DNA from: Roseovarius faecimaris
GTDB taxonomy: Bacteria; Pseudomonadota; Alphaproteobacteria; Rhodobacterales; Rhodobacteraceae
Assembly (NCBI RefSeq): GCF_009762325.1
Contig: NZ_CP034348.1
Coordinates: forward strand, 123,501-187,500
Length of the DNA stretch: 64,000 nt
Direction: 5' to 3'
The notes beneath the pieces are model-generated. The model saw only the letters and a program-made list of their open reading frames with translations, was not told the origin of the DNA and searched no databases. Shown one piece after another: positions 25,982-33,856 of this stretch. The number at the start of each line of letters is the position of its first letter. The first letter of the stretch is position 1. The position numbers and the translations under genes are program-made.

Positions 25982-28765
25982 ATGTCCGACAAAATCACTT
26001 TTACCCTCGACGGCAAAGAGGTGCAGGCCGAGGCGGGCCAGACGATCTGGGAAGTGGCCCATGGCCGCGGCCTGGTGATCCCGCATCTGTGCCACAAACC
26101 GGCACCGGGCTACCGGCCTGACGGCAACTGCCGCGCCTGCATGGTGGAAGTGGAGGGCGAACGCACGCTGGTGGCATCGTGCATCCGTGAGCCTTCCGAG
26201 GGCATGGTCGTGACGACCAATTCGGCACGCGCTGAATCCGCGCGCAAGATGGTAGTCGAGATGCTTCTCGCCGATCAGCCCGAGCAGGAAGTCGCCCACG
26301 ATAAATCAAGCCATCTTTGGGATATGGCCGCCATGCAGGGCGTCAGCGAAAGCCGCTTTCCCAAGCTCGAAGAGGGGCGCATCCCGCTTCTGGACGACAG
26401 CCATGTTGCGATGAGCGTGAACCTGGATGCCTGCATTCAGTGCGGTTTGTGTGTGCGCGCGTGTCGCGAGGTGCAGGTCAATGACGTGATCGGTATGTCC
26501 GGCCGGGGCCATGACGCCTATCCGACTTTCGACTTTGCCGATCCGATGGGGGCAAGCACCTGCGTGGCCTGTGGCGAATGTGTACAGGCTTGTCCGACCG
26601 GCGCTCTGATGCCCTCGACGGTGGTGGATGAAAACCAGATCGGTGACAGCGCAGATTATGACAGCGAGGTCGAAAGCGTCTGCCCGTTCTGCGGGGTGGG
26701 ATGTCAGATCAGCCTGAAGGTCAAGAACGGCAAGGTGAAGTATGTCGAGGGCATCAATGGCCCGGCCAACGAAGGGCGGCTCTGTGTCAAGGGGCGGTTT
26801 GGCTTTGACTATATCCATCACGATCACCGCCTGACCAAACCTCTGATCCGTCGCGAGGATGCACCAGCCAAGGGGCTGAACGTGGATCCGCAGAACTGGC
26901 GTGAGTTTTTCCGCGAGGCGAGCTGGGACGAGGCGATGGAATTTGCCGCTGGTGGTTTGAAGCGGCTGAAGGACGCGCATGGTGGTGCAACCGTGGCCGG
27001 ATTTGGCTCGGCGAAATGTACAAATGAAGAGGCCTATCTGTTCCAGAAATTCATCCGCCAGGGCTTTGGCCACAACAACGTGGATCACTGCACGCGGCTG
27101 TGCCATGCGTCCTCGGTGGCGGCGCTTCTGGAAAACGTCGGATCGGGCGCTGTGACAGCCACGTTCAACGAGATCGAGAACGCCGATGTGGCGATCGTGA
27201 TCGGGGCAAACCCGATTGAGAACCACCCTGTCGCCGCGACCTATTTCAAGCAATTCACCAAACGTGGCGGCAAGCTGATCGTCATGGACCCGCGCGGTGT
27301 CGGCCTGCGCCGCTTTGCATCGCACATGCTGCAATTCCGGCCTGGCGCGGATGTGAGCATGCTCAACGCGATCATGCACACGATTGTCGAGGAAGGGCTG
27401 TACGACCAGCAATATATCGAAGCCTTCACCGAAAACTGGGAGGCCGAAAAGGCACATCTGAAAGACTTCAGCCCGGAGAAGATGGAAGCCATCTGCGGCA
27501 TTCCCGCCGAGATGCTGCGCGATGTGGCGCGGACCTTTGCCGGGGCCAAGGCGGCGATGATCTTCTGGGGGATGGGTGTGTCTCAGCATATCCATGGCAC
27601 GGATAACTCGCGTTGCCTGATTTCCCTGGCGCTGATGACCGGTCAGGTTGGTCGGCCGGGCACGGGTCTTCACCCGCTCCGGGGGCAGAACAATGTGCAG
27701 GGCGCGTCTGATGCGGGCCTGATCCCGATGTTCCTGCCGGACTATCAGACCGTCACCGACGATGGGGTCCGCAGCGCCTTTACCGAGGTGTGGAAATCGG
27801 GCGATTTCTCAAATGAGAAGGGCCTGACTGTCACCGAGATCATGGATGCGGTGCATGACGACAAGATCAAGGGCATGTATATTCTGGGTGAGAACCCGGC
27901 CATGTCGGACCCGGACGTGGAACATGCCCGCGATGCGCTGGCCAAGCTGGAGCATCTGGTGGTGCAGGATATCTTCATCACCGAAACGGCGAACTATGCC
28001 GATGTGATCCTGCCAGCCTCGGCCTTTGCCGAGAAATCGGGCACCGTGACCAATACCAACCGGCAGGTGCAGATGGGCCGCCCCGCCGTGCCGCCTCCGG
28101 GCGAGGCGCGCGAGGATTGGGCGATCACCACCGAGTTGGCACAGCGGATCGGGCTGGACTGGCATTACGAGAGCCCGGCGGATGTGTTTGCCGAGATGAA
28201 ACTCAACATGAAGTCTCTCGACAACATCACTTGGGACCGGCTCGAAAACGAGAATGCGGTCACCTATCCGTCGTTGTCGCCGGAAGATCCGGGGCAGGCG
28301 ATTGTGTTTGGCGACGGCTTCCCCCGGCCTGAAGGGCGCGCGCGCTTTACCCCGGCCAGCGTCATTGCGCCGGACGACACGCCGGATGAGGACTATCCGA
28401 TGATCCTCACCACTGGACGGCAACTTGAGCATTGGCACACCGGGTCGATGACGCGCCGCGCCACGGTGCTTGATGCGGTCGAGCCGGAGGCGAACTGTTC
28501 CATGCATCCCGGCACACTCAAGCAGCTTGGCGTGGAACCGGGCGGTATGGTGCGTCTGACCACAAAGCGCGGCAGTATCGAGGTCATGGTGCGCGCCGAC
28601 CGGGCCGTGGCCCCGGATATGGTGTTCCTGCCGTTTGCCTATGTGGAGGCGGCGGCCAACATCCTGACCAACCCGGCAGTTGATCCCTATGGCAAGATCC
28701 CCGAATTCAAGTTCTCGGCGGTCAAGGTGGAAGTGGTGAACCCGCACGCGGTGGCCGCGGAGTAA
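25982..28765 (+). CDS. Formate dehydrogenase alpha subunit (molybdenum, stand-alone)
   Basis: 927 aa from ATG 25982 with TAGGAGA upstream; an in-frame extension back to 25682 is non-coding in character. Plant-type [2Fe-2S] cysteines at 37, 50, 53 and 67. Two ferredoxin clusters: C151/154/157/161 and C194/197/200/204. Catalytic module [4Fe-4S] at C234/237/241/268. Active-site Cys374-His375 in TRLCHASS, as in NAD-linked FdsA. The His-Cys3 cluster expected near residues 100-125 of FdsA/NuoG has no cysteines here. No FdsB/FdsG neighbours are present, so the electron acceptor is unknown. FdhD and MobA are encoded 12-16 kb upstream. Confidence 0.9.
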   Translation: MSDKITFTLDGKEVQAEAGQTIWEVAHGRGLVIPHLCHKPAPGYRPDGNCRACMVEVEGERTLVASCIREPSEGMVVTTNSARAESARKMVVEMLLADQPEQEVAHDKSSHLWDMAAMQGVSESRFPKLEEGRIPLLDDSHVAMSVNLDACIQCGLCVRACREVQVNDVIGMSGRGHDAYPTFDFADPMGASTCVACGECVQACPTGALMPSTVVDENQIGDSADYDSEVESVCPFCGVGCQISLKVKNGKVKYVEGINGPANEGRLCVKGRFGFDYIHHDHRLTKPLIRREDAPAKGLNVDPQNWREFFREASWDEAMEFAAGGLKRLKDAHGGATVAGFGSAKCTNEEAYLFQKFIRQGFGHNNVDHCTRLCHASSVAALLENVGSGAVTATFNEIENADVAIVIGANPIENHPVAATYFKQFTKRGGKLIVMDPRGVGLRRFASHMLQFRPGADVSMLNAIMHTIVEEGLYDQQYIEAFTENWEAEKAHLKDFSPEKMEAICGIPAEMLRDVARTFAGAKAAMIFWGMGVSQHIHGTDNSRCLISLALMTGQVGRPGTGLHPLRGQNNVQGASDAGLIPMFLPDYQTVTDDGVRSAFTEVWKSGDFSNEKGLTVTEIMDAVHDDKIKGMYILGENPAMSDPDVEHARDALAKLEHLVVQDIFITETANYADVILPASAFAEKSGTVTNTNRQVQMGRPAVPPPGEAREDWAITTELAQRIGLDWHYESPADVFAEMKLNMKSLDNITWDRLENENAVTYPSLSPEDPGQAIVFGDGFPRPEGRARFTPASVIAPDDTPDEDYPMILTTGRQLEHWHTGSMTRRATVLDAVEPEANCSMHPGTLKQLGVEPGGMVRLTTKRGSIEVMVRADRAVAPDMVFLPFAYVEAAANILTNPAVDPYGKIPEFKFSAVKVEVVNPHAVAAE

Positions 28766-28888
28766 GGGATTTTCTCGCCTGACGGTCCGCCCTGCGCGGT
28801 GGGCCGCCGGGCCGGGCCGCGGGCCCCTGGCTTGAGCGCTGGCCTTCGGTTGGCTAAGCTGCGGCGCAGCAGCCAAGAGAGAGACCCT

Positions 28889-30091
28889 ATGCAAACCCGT
28901 TCTGACACAGAAGCTGTCCCCTCAGACTGGGACCGGCGAGGCCTGCCTGCGTGGAGTTTTTTCAACCCCGAACTGCTGGAACTGGAAAAGGACATGTTGT
29001 TCCGGCGGCATTGGCAGCTTGTGTGCCATGTTTCGGATATCTCCGAACCTGGGGAGTTCATCACGCTTGACGTGGTGGGCGAACGTGCGCTTGTCGTGCG
29101 GGGACAGGATGGCGTTGTCCGCGCGTTCCACAACCTTTGCCGTCATCGCGGGAGCCGGGTCGTGGCCGAGGAACGCGGGCGCTGTAAATCGGCGATCATC
29201 TGCCCGTTTCATGGCTGGGTTTATAATCTGGATGGAACCTTGCGCGGGGCGGCGCAACCGCAGAGCCTGCCAGAGCTGGATCCGATCGAAATGGGGTTGA
29301 AGCCCATCGAAATGGATATCTGGCAGGGGTTCGTCTTTGTCCGGTTTCAGCCGGGACCGCAACCGCCCATGCATCAGGTGCTGGCACGGTTCGACGACGA
29401 AATCGCGCAATACGCGCTTGAGAGCCTGGAACCCACCGGAGATGGTTTTTACACCGAAGAGATCGAAGCGAACTGGAAATGTGTGCGCGATGTGGACAAC
29501 GAAGGCTATCACGTGCCCATGGCCCATCCCGGTTTGCAGGACCTCTATGGCCCGAATTACTTTGACGAACCTTTTGAGGAAGGCACCTCGCGCTCTTTTG
29601 CCTCGTTTCGGGAAGGAAACGGGCGGCTGTGGTCAGTGCGCGCCTACAAGGCGCTGATGGAGCCGCCGCCGCGCCTCGACGACGACCACAGGAACGCCTG
29701 GCTTTATGTGGGAATGTTCCCCAACGCGGTATTCGGGTTCTATCCGGACAGCGTGATCTTCTATCAGGAGTTTCCAGTGGTGAACGGGCTGACGGTCCAA
29801 CGGTCCGCGACCTATAAATACAAGGGCGAAGACCGCCGTATGCGGCTGGCGCGGTATCTGAGCGGGCGGATAGACCGGCTGACTTCCGAAGAGGATATCC
29901 AGCTCATCAAGTGGACCTGGGAAGCGGCATTTTCCAGCGGATATGAGGGGTATCTGCTTTCGGATCTGGAATATGGGGTGAAGACCTATCACGATGTGCT
30001 GCGTGGGTTCTTCCCGATACTGAAAGAGGACGAACCGGCCGAGGGTACAGTCGCCGCGCGGAATGCCGAGCTGCTGGAACTCACCGATTAA
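28889..30091 (+). CDS. Rieske non-heme iron oxygenase, alpha subunit
   Basis: 400 aa from ATG 28889. Rieske motif CRHRGSR (C-x-H) and CPFHGW (C-x2-H) near residues 87-115. Catalytic domain bridging region RDVDNEGYHVPMAHPGL, with the two His and the Asp of the mononuclear iron site. This is the ring-hydroxylating-type alpha subunit, but no reductase or beta subunit is adjacent. Relatives act on aromatics, betaines or methyl-amines; the substrate cannot be assigned. It follows fdh after 123 bp that includes a GC-rich possible hairpin, so may be separately transcribed. Confidence 0.87.
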   Translation: MQTRSDTEAVPSDWDRRGLPAWSFFNPELLELEKDMLFRRHWQLVCHVSDISEPGEFITLDVVGERALVVRGQDGVVRAFHNLCRHRGSRVVAEERGRCKSAIICPFHGWVYNLDGTLRGAAQPQSLPELDPIEMGLKPIEMDIWQGFVFVRFQPGPQPPMHQVLARFDDEIAQYALESLEPTGDGFYTEEIEANWKCVRDVDNEGYHVPMAHPGLQDLYGPNYFDEPFEEGTSRSFASFREGNGRLWSVRAYKALMEPPPRLDDDHRNAWLYVGMFPNAVFGFYPDSVIFYQEFPVVNGLTVQRSATYKYKGEDRRMRLARYLSGRIDRLTSEEDIQLIKWTWEAAFSSGYEGYLLSDLEYGVKTYHDVLRGFFPILKEDEPAEGTVAARNAELLELTD

Positions 30092-30168
30092 ACAGATGCG
30101 CCGCCCACGGCTGCGTTGACTGCGGGCAGGCCCTCAGGCGATCGAGACCGGGCAAGGCGCGGACCGCG

Positions 30169-30360
30169 TCAGCCGCCGCCCCCTCGTGCCAGCATCTCAA
30201 AGAACTCCTGTCTGCTGTTCGAGCGCGGATAATCGCCTTCGGGTACCGGTTTTCCCGGAAATGCACAAAGTGGCTCCCGAGGGCCCAATCCGAGCTCGTT
30301 GAGCGCCACACGCAAAGACATTGTGCTGGTTCGACCGAAACCGGCACTGATTGCTTGCAA
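30169..30360 (-). pseudogene. Sulfotransferase-family gene with an internal deletion
   Basis: A 63-codon frame begins MQAISAGFGRTSTMSL, i.e. the P-loop start (GxGRTGT-SLK) of the Sulfotransfer_4-type family (~200+ aa), and continues to NELGLGP. It then jumps to LCAFPGKPVPEGDYPRSNSR, which resembles the last third of the same family (LG-x-PVP-x-x-PFP-x-x-N). About 150 central codons are missing and the frame is intact. It could be a translated remnant, but the loss of the catalytic core argues for a decayed gene. It sits convergent with the Rieske gene in an otherwise empty ~360 bp. Confidence 0.6.
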
Positions 30361-30452
30361 AGCAATTCATCCCCCCAGACTCCATACTCCATCCGGCCTC
30401 AGGATGCGCTGTAGCGGTGCAGTTTCAAAATCTGATTTCCGGGACGCCTATG

Positions 30453-31154
30453 TTAACCCCAATTCACGTCCCCAAGAAAGATATAGCCTGCGCCATAGAT
30501 CGTCTTGATCAGGCGGGGGTTCTTTGGGTCTTCTCTGAGTTTGGTGCGCAGCCTGGAGATGCGCACGTCCATCGCCCGGTCAAAACTCTCTGAGGCCTGT
30601 CCGCCGAGAGCCTCCTGCATTGCCTGGCGTGAGATCAGGCGCTTGGGTCGTTCCAGAAAAAGCCGCAACACCTCGCCTTCGGCATGAGAAAACGGAGTTT
30701 CGTCCCCCGCCTCGTCCTCCAGGACGTAGCGGTCGAAATGAGCGGCCCAGCCGTTGAACTGAGCCACTTCGCCGGTCTGGGCTTCGATCGGGCCCCGGCG
30801 TAGGCGGGCACGGATGCGGGCCACGACCTCGGCGGGTTCAAAGGGTTTGATGATGTAATCATCCGCCCCAAGTTCCAGACCGGTCACCCGGTCCTGCACC
30901 TGTGCGCGGCCCGAAATGATGATCACGATCGCGCCCTGCTCCAGTGCCAGCCGGTGCACGAGGCTCAGCCCGTCGCGGTCCGGCAAAGAGAGATCGACAA
31001 GGCAGACATCCGGCGTGGTTGTGCGCAATGCAGCCTCGAACTGCGCCGCGCGTCCAAAGGCCATCGTGCGATAGCCCGCCTCCTCCAGCGCGTCCGCCAG
31101 CATGGTGCGGATTGCCGGTTCGTCGTCGAGGATGGTGACAAGCGGGGTGGTCAT
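30453..31154 (-). CDS. OmpR-type response regulator
   Basis: 233 aa. Receiver domain with TILDDEPAIR (acidic pocket), VCLVDLSLPDRDG (phosphoacceptor Asp54) and DDYIIKPFEP (Lys). C-terminal winged helix with FSHAEGEVLRLFLERPKRLISR and SRLRTKLREDPKNPRLIKTIYGAGYIF. The start overlaps the stop of the upstream kinase gene by 4 bp, so the two form one unit. Targets unknown. Confidence 0.92.
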   Translation of the reverse strand: MTTPLVTILDDEPAIRTMLADALEEAGYRTMAFGRAAQFEAALRTTTPDVCLVDLSLPDRDGLSLVHRLALEQGAIVIIISGRAQVQDRVTGLELGADDYIIKPFEPAEVVARIRARLRRGPIEAQTGEVAQFNGWAAHFDRYVLEDEAGDETPFSHAEGEVLRLFLERPKRLISRQAMQEALGGQASESFDRAMDVRISRLRTKLREDPKNPRLIKTIYGAGYIFLGDVNWG

Positions 31155-33079
31155 GTGGGAGCTCCGGCAAAGAGATGTATGTTAAGCGCGTCCGCGCTGA
31201 AGGGCTTGCGCAGAACCGGGACGCGACGCGCGGCGGCCTGGTGCAGCGGATCGTCGGCCGGCAGCGAGGTCATCAGGCATGTGGGTGTGCCACGCGCGCG
31301 CAACTCATCCAGCAGATCGAGCCCGGTTGCATCGCCCTCCAGCGAGATATCAGACAGCACAGCCGCGATCTCGGGTAATTCCGACAGAAGTGCCGTCGCC
31401 TCGGCCACGGACGTGGCTTCGATCACTGAATGCCCGGCCTCGCGCAGCATGTCGCGCACCGTATCGCGCAGTTCCGGACTGTCTTCGACCAGCAGCACAA
31501 GCCCCGGGCTCGGGGCGACATCGGCGCGGCGAAGGGGCAGGCGCAGCGTGGCTGTCGCGCCACCTTCGGCCCGGTTGACCAAATGCACGCGTCCACCTGC
31601 GAGTTTGGTCATGTCATAGACCATGCCAAGCCCCAGGCCTGACCCCTCGCCGCCCTTTGTCGTAAAGAACGGCTCGAACGCCCGCGCGAGCGCCTGCTCG
31701 GAAAAGCCGGGCCCGGTATCGGTCACTGTGAACTCTACCCAGATGCCTTGTACCTCGCGTGCCGTCAGGGTGATCGCCCCGCGCCCGCCCACAGCGTCGC
31801 GTGCGTTAAGCAGGAGGTTCAGAAGCGAATCCTGCAACATGCCGGGATCAAGAAGAAGGGTCGCCTCGCCCAGGTCATTCGCCACCTGAAGCGAAACTGC
31901 ATCAGGCAGGGCAGAGCGGCCCAGTGTCTCGATATCCTGAAGGAATGCGGAAAGGGCCACCGGCACAGGACTGTGCTCGCGTTTGCCGGTCATGTCGGCG
32001 ATCCGGTTAAGCAAACCGCCGCCGCGCCGGGCCGCCGCCAGGGTGGCGCTGATCAGCTCTTCTGCATCTGCCCCCAAATCCATCTTTTGCAGGCGCGATT
32101 GCATCCCGAGTATGATGGTCAACAGGTTCGAGAAATCATGCGCAAGGCCACTGGTCAGTTGGGCTGCCATCTCCCGCCGCCGGGTTTGTTGCAGGGCGGC
32201 GCGGGTCTGTGCTTCTTCGGTGATGTCCATCGACAGGATGTACACACCGCCGGCCTGACCGTCCGGGGTAAACGCCACGCGGATACGGCGCGAGCTCGCC
32301 TCGTGTGTGAATTCAAAGACCGATGGCACCCTGTCGAAGGCGGCATCGAGCCGCTCGCGAATGGCGCCATAAGCCTGCTCTCCCAAGGCCCGGTCGATGG
32401 CCATTCCCACGATATCGGATTGGCTTCCCGGCATCACGGAACTGAGCCGCCGGTTGGAATAGGTATAGCGCCGGTCCGCCCCCACATGGGCGATATGCGC
32501 AGGCATCATTTCGGTTGTGAGCCGTGTACGCGCCTCCGACAGGGTGAGCTGCCGCTTGGCTTCTTCAAGCGCCGTGATTGTGGCTTCAAGCTGGCGGTTG
32601 GCCGAGCTGAGATCTTCGGAGTACCCGAGCACCTTGTCGCTCAACTCCTCGGAGCGGGCGCGCAGGAGCGCTTCTTGCTGCTTGGTGCGGGTGATGTCGG
32701 TATACACGGTCACCCAGCCGCCCTGAGGCAGAGGTGAGCCTTCGACACTGATCGTGCGGCCTCCTGCGCGGCTGCGTTCCATGTAATGCGGCTCGAAGGC
32801 GCGTGCCACTTCAACGCGTGACTGCACGAAAGCTTCCACCTCGCCCACATCGCCATAATCGCCGCGCTCGGCCAGATAGCGGATTGTATCGGCAAAATCG
32901 GCCCCCGGAGTGACAAGCGCATCTGGCAGCTCGAACATTTCCTGGAATCGGCGGTTGCAGACCGCAAGCCTCAGGTCGCGGTCATAAATCGTCAGCGCCT
33001 GCTGGATCAGGTTCAAACCTGCGCTGACCATATCCTGTGTCTGCGGTGCGTTGGGATCAAAGAGGGGCGGGTTAGCCAT
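31151..33079 (-). CDS. PAS-domain hybrid histidine kinase with C-terminal receiver
   Basis: 642 aa from ATG 33079; a longer frame extends into the HCCA isomerase gene and is rejected. Order: PAS (IYDRDLRLAVCNRRFQEMF, residues ~28-46), a coiled-coil region ~165-215, a second PAS-like domain (HVGADRRYTYSNRRLSS), dimerisation/His box GLAHDFSNLL, ATPase (NLLLNARDAVGGRG, VTDTGPGF, GEGSGLGLGM), then receiver (LVLLVEDSPELR, VLSDISLEG, VLRKPFS). No transmembrane helix, so it senses in the cytoplasm. It begins 8 bp inside the end of the HCCA isomerase gene (ATGGCTAA). Confidence 0.88.
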   Translation of the reverse strand: MANPPLFDPNAPQTQDMVSAGLNLIQQALTIYDRDLRLAVCNRRFQEMFELPDALVTPGADFADTIRYLAERGDYGDVGEVEAFVQSRVEVARAFEPHYMERSRAGGRTISVEGSPLPQGGWVTVYTDITRTKQQEALLRARSEELSDKVLGYSEDLSSANRQLEATITALEEAKRQLTLSEARTRLTTEMMPAHIAHVGADRRYTYSNRRLSSVMPGSQSDIVGMAIDRALGEQAYGAIRERLDAAFDRVPSVFEFTHEASSRRIRVAFTPDGQAGGVYILSMDITEEAQTRAALQQTRRREMAAQLTSGLAHDFSNLLTIILGMQSRLQKMDLGADAEELISATLAAARRGGGLLNRIADMTGKREHSPVPVALSAFLQDIETLGRSALPDAVSLQVANDLGEATLLLDPGMLQDSLLNLLLNARDAVGGRGAITLTAREVQGIWVEFTVTDTGPGFSEQALARAFEPFFTTKGGEGSGLGLGMVYDMTKLAGGRVHLVNRAEGGATATLRLPLRRADVAPSPGLVLLVEDSPELRDTVRDMLREAGHSVIEATSVAEATALLSELPEIAAVLSDISLEGDATGLDLLDELRARGTPTCLMTSLPADDPLHQAAARRVPVLRKPFSADALNIHLFAGAPT

Positions 33080-33671
33080 GGCGGGTGGCCCAGTCCAAGG
33101 CGTCGTGCATTCGGTCATCTCCCCAGAACAGTTCGTCACCGACGATGAAGCTGGGCGCGCCAAATATGCCGAGTCGCGCGGCGGTGTCGGTCGTGGTGCG
33201 CAACGCATGTTTGTTGGTATCGTTTTGCGCGTCAGCAAGAAGTGTCATCGGAAGACCGGCCGAAGCAAGGCACGCCTTTATCGTGTCGGGGTCCGAAATG
33301 TCTTGCCCGGCGCCGAACTCGGCAAGAAAGACGTTCTGGCAAAACTCAATGCCCCTAGGTTGCGCAAGGGCAAGCTGCGCCACACGAGCCGCGAGCAAGC
33401 CGTTTTGCGGAAATGGATCGGGGCGGATCACGTCGAGCCCATAGCGCGCCGCCCGGCGTTCCACGTCGCGCCACATGTACCGGCCTTTGGCAGCGTAGAT
33501 GTTGAACGGCGATGTGTTCCAGCCCTGTACAGCGAAGATGGGCCCAAGAAGGAACGGACGCCAACGCACATCCACCCCCGCCGCCTCGGCCAAACTAGGC
33601 AGGCGCAGCGCGCTGAGATAGGAATAGGTCGAGGCGAACTCGAAATAGAAATCCATCCTGGGCCGTGTCAT
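33072..33671 (-). CDS. DsbA-family 2-hydroxychromene-2-carboxylate isomerase
   Basis: 199 aa from ATG 33671 (ATG 33656 is also possible). DsbA/GST-kappa fold with MDFYFEFASTYSYL (Ser replacing the redox Cys pair), VDVRWRPFLLGPIF, GRYMWRDVERRAARYGL and GIFGAPSFIVGDELFWGDDRM. Family members isomerise hydroxychromene carboxylate in naphthalene-type pathways using glutathione. In bacteria with no such pathway, as here, the natural substrate is usually unknown. First gene of the minus-strand kinase/regulator operon; divergent from the acyl-CoA ligase. Confidence 0.87.
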   Translation of the reverse strand: MTRPRMDFYFEFASTYSYLSALRLPSLAEAAGVDVRWRPFLLGPIFAVQGWNTSPFNIYAAKGRYMWRDVERRAARYGLDVIRPDPFPQNGLLAARVAQLALAQPRGIEFCQNVFLAEFGAGQDISDPDTIKACLASAGLPMTLLADAQNDTNKHALRTTTDTAARLGIFGAPSFIVGDELFWGDDRMHDALDWATRHG

Positions 33672-33727
33672 GCGTCGTATTGCGATGCAGGCGCATGCCC
33701 TTGTCAAGCGCTGTGCAGCGCCTGTTA

Positions 33728-33743
33728 CAATTCGTAAGAATTG
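33728..33743. promoter_or_regulatory. Inverted repeat in the divergent promoter region
   Basis: CAATTC-GTAA-GAATTG, a 6-bp palindrome in the 185-bp gap between the HCCA isomerase and acyl-CoA ligase genes. It could be an operator for the transporter operon. No partner regulator is identified. Confidence 0.25.
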
Positions 33744-33856
33744 GGAAAACTTCAGGAAAAAGTTGACGGCGAGCTTCAGACCCGCACCCTTAGGAGGAAG
33801 ATTCGCCCAATAGGGTGATTTGCCCGTGGGACCGGGCAAAAAGGGAGGATAAAGAT

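Noticed and set aside
26306..27673. 455-codon minus-strand frame inside formate dehydrogenase
   Set aside because: Antisense shadow of a protein with intact Fe-S and active-site motifs.
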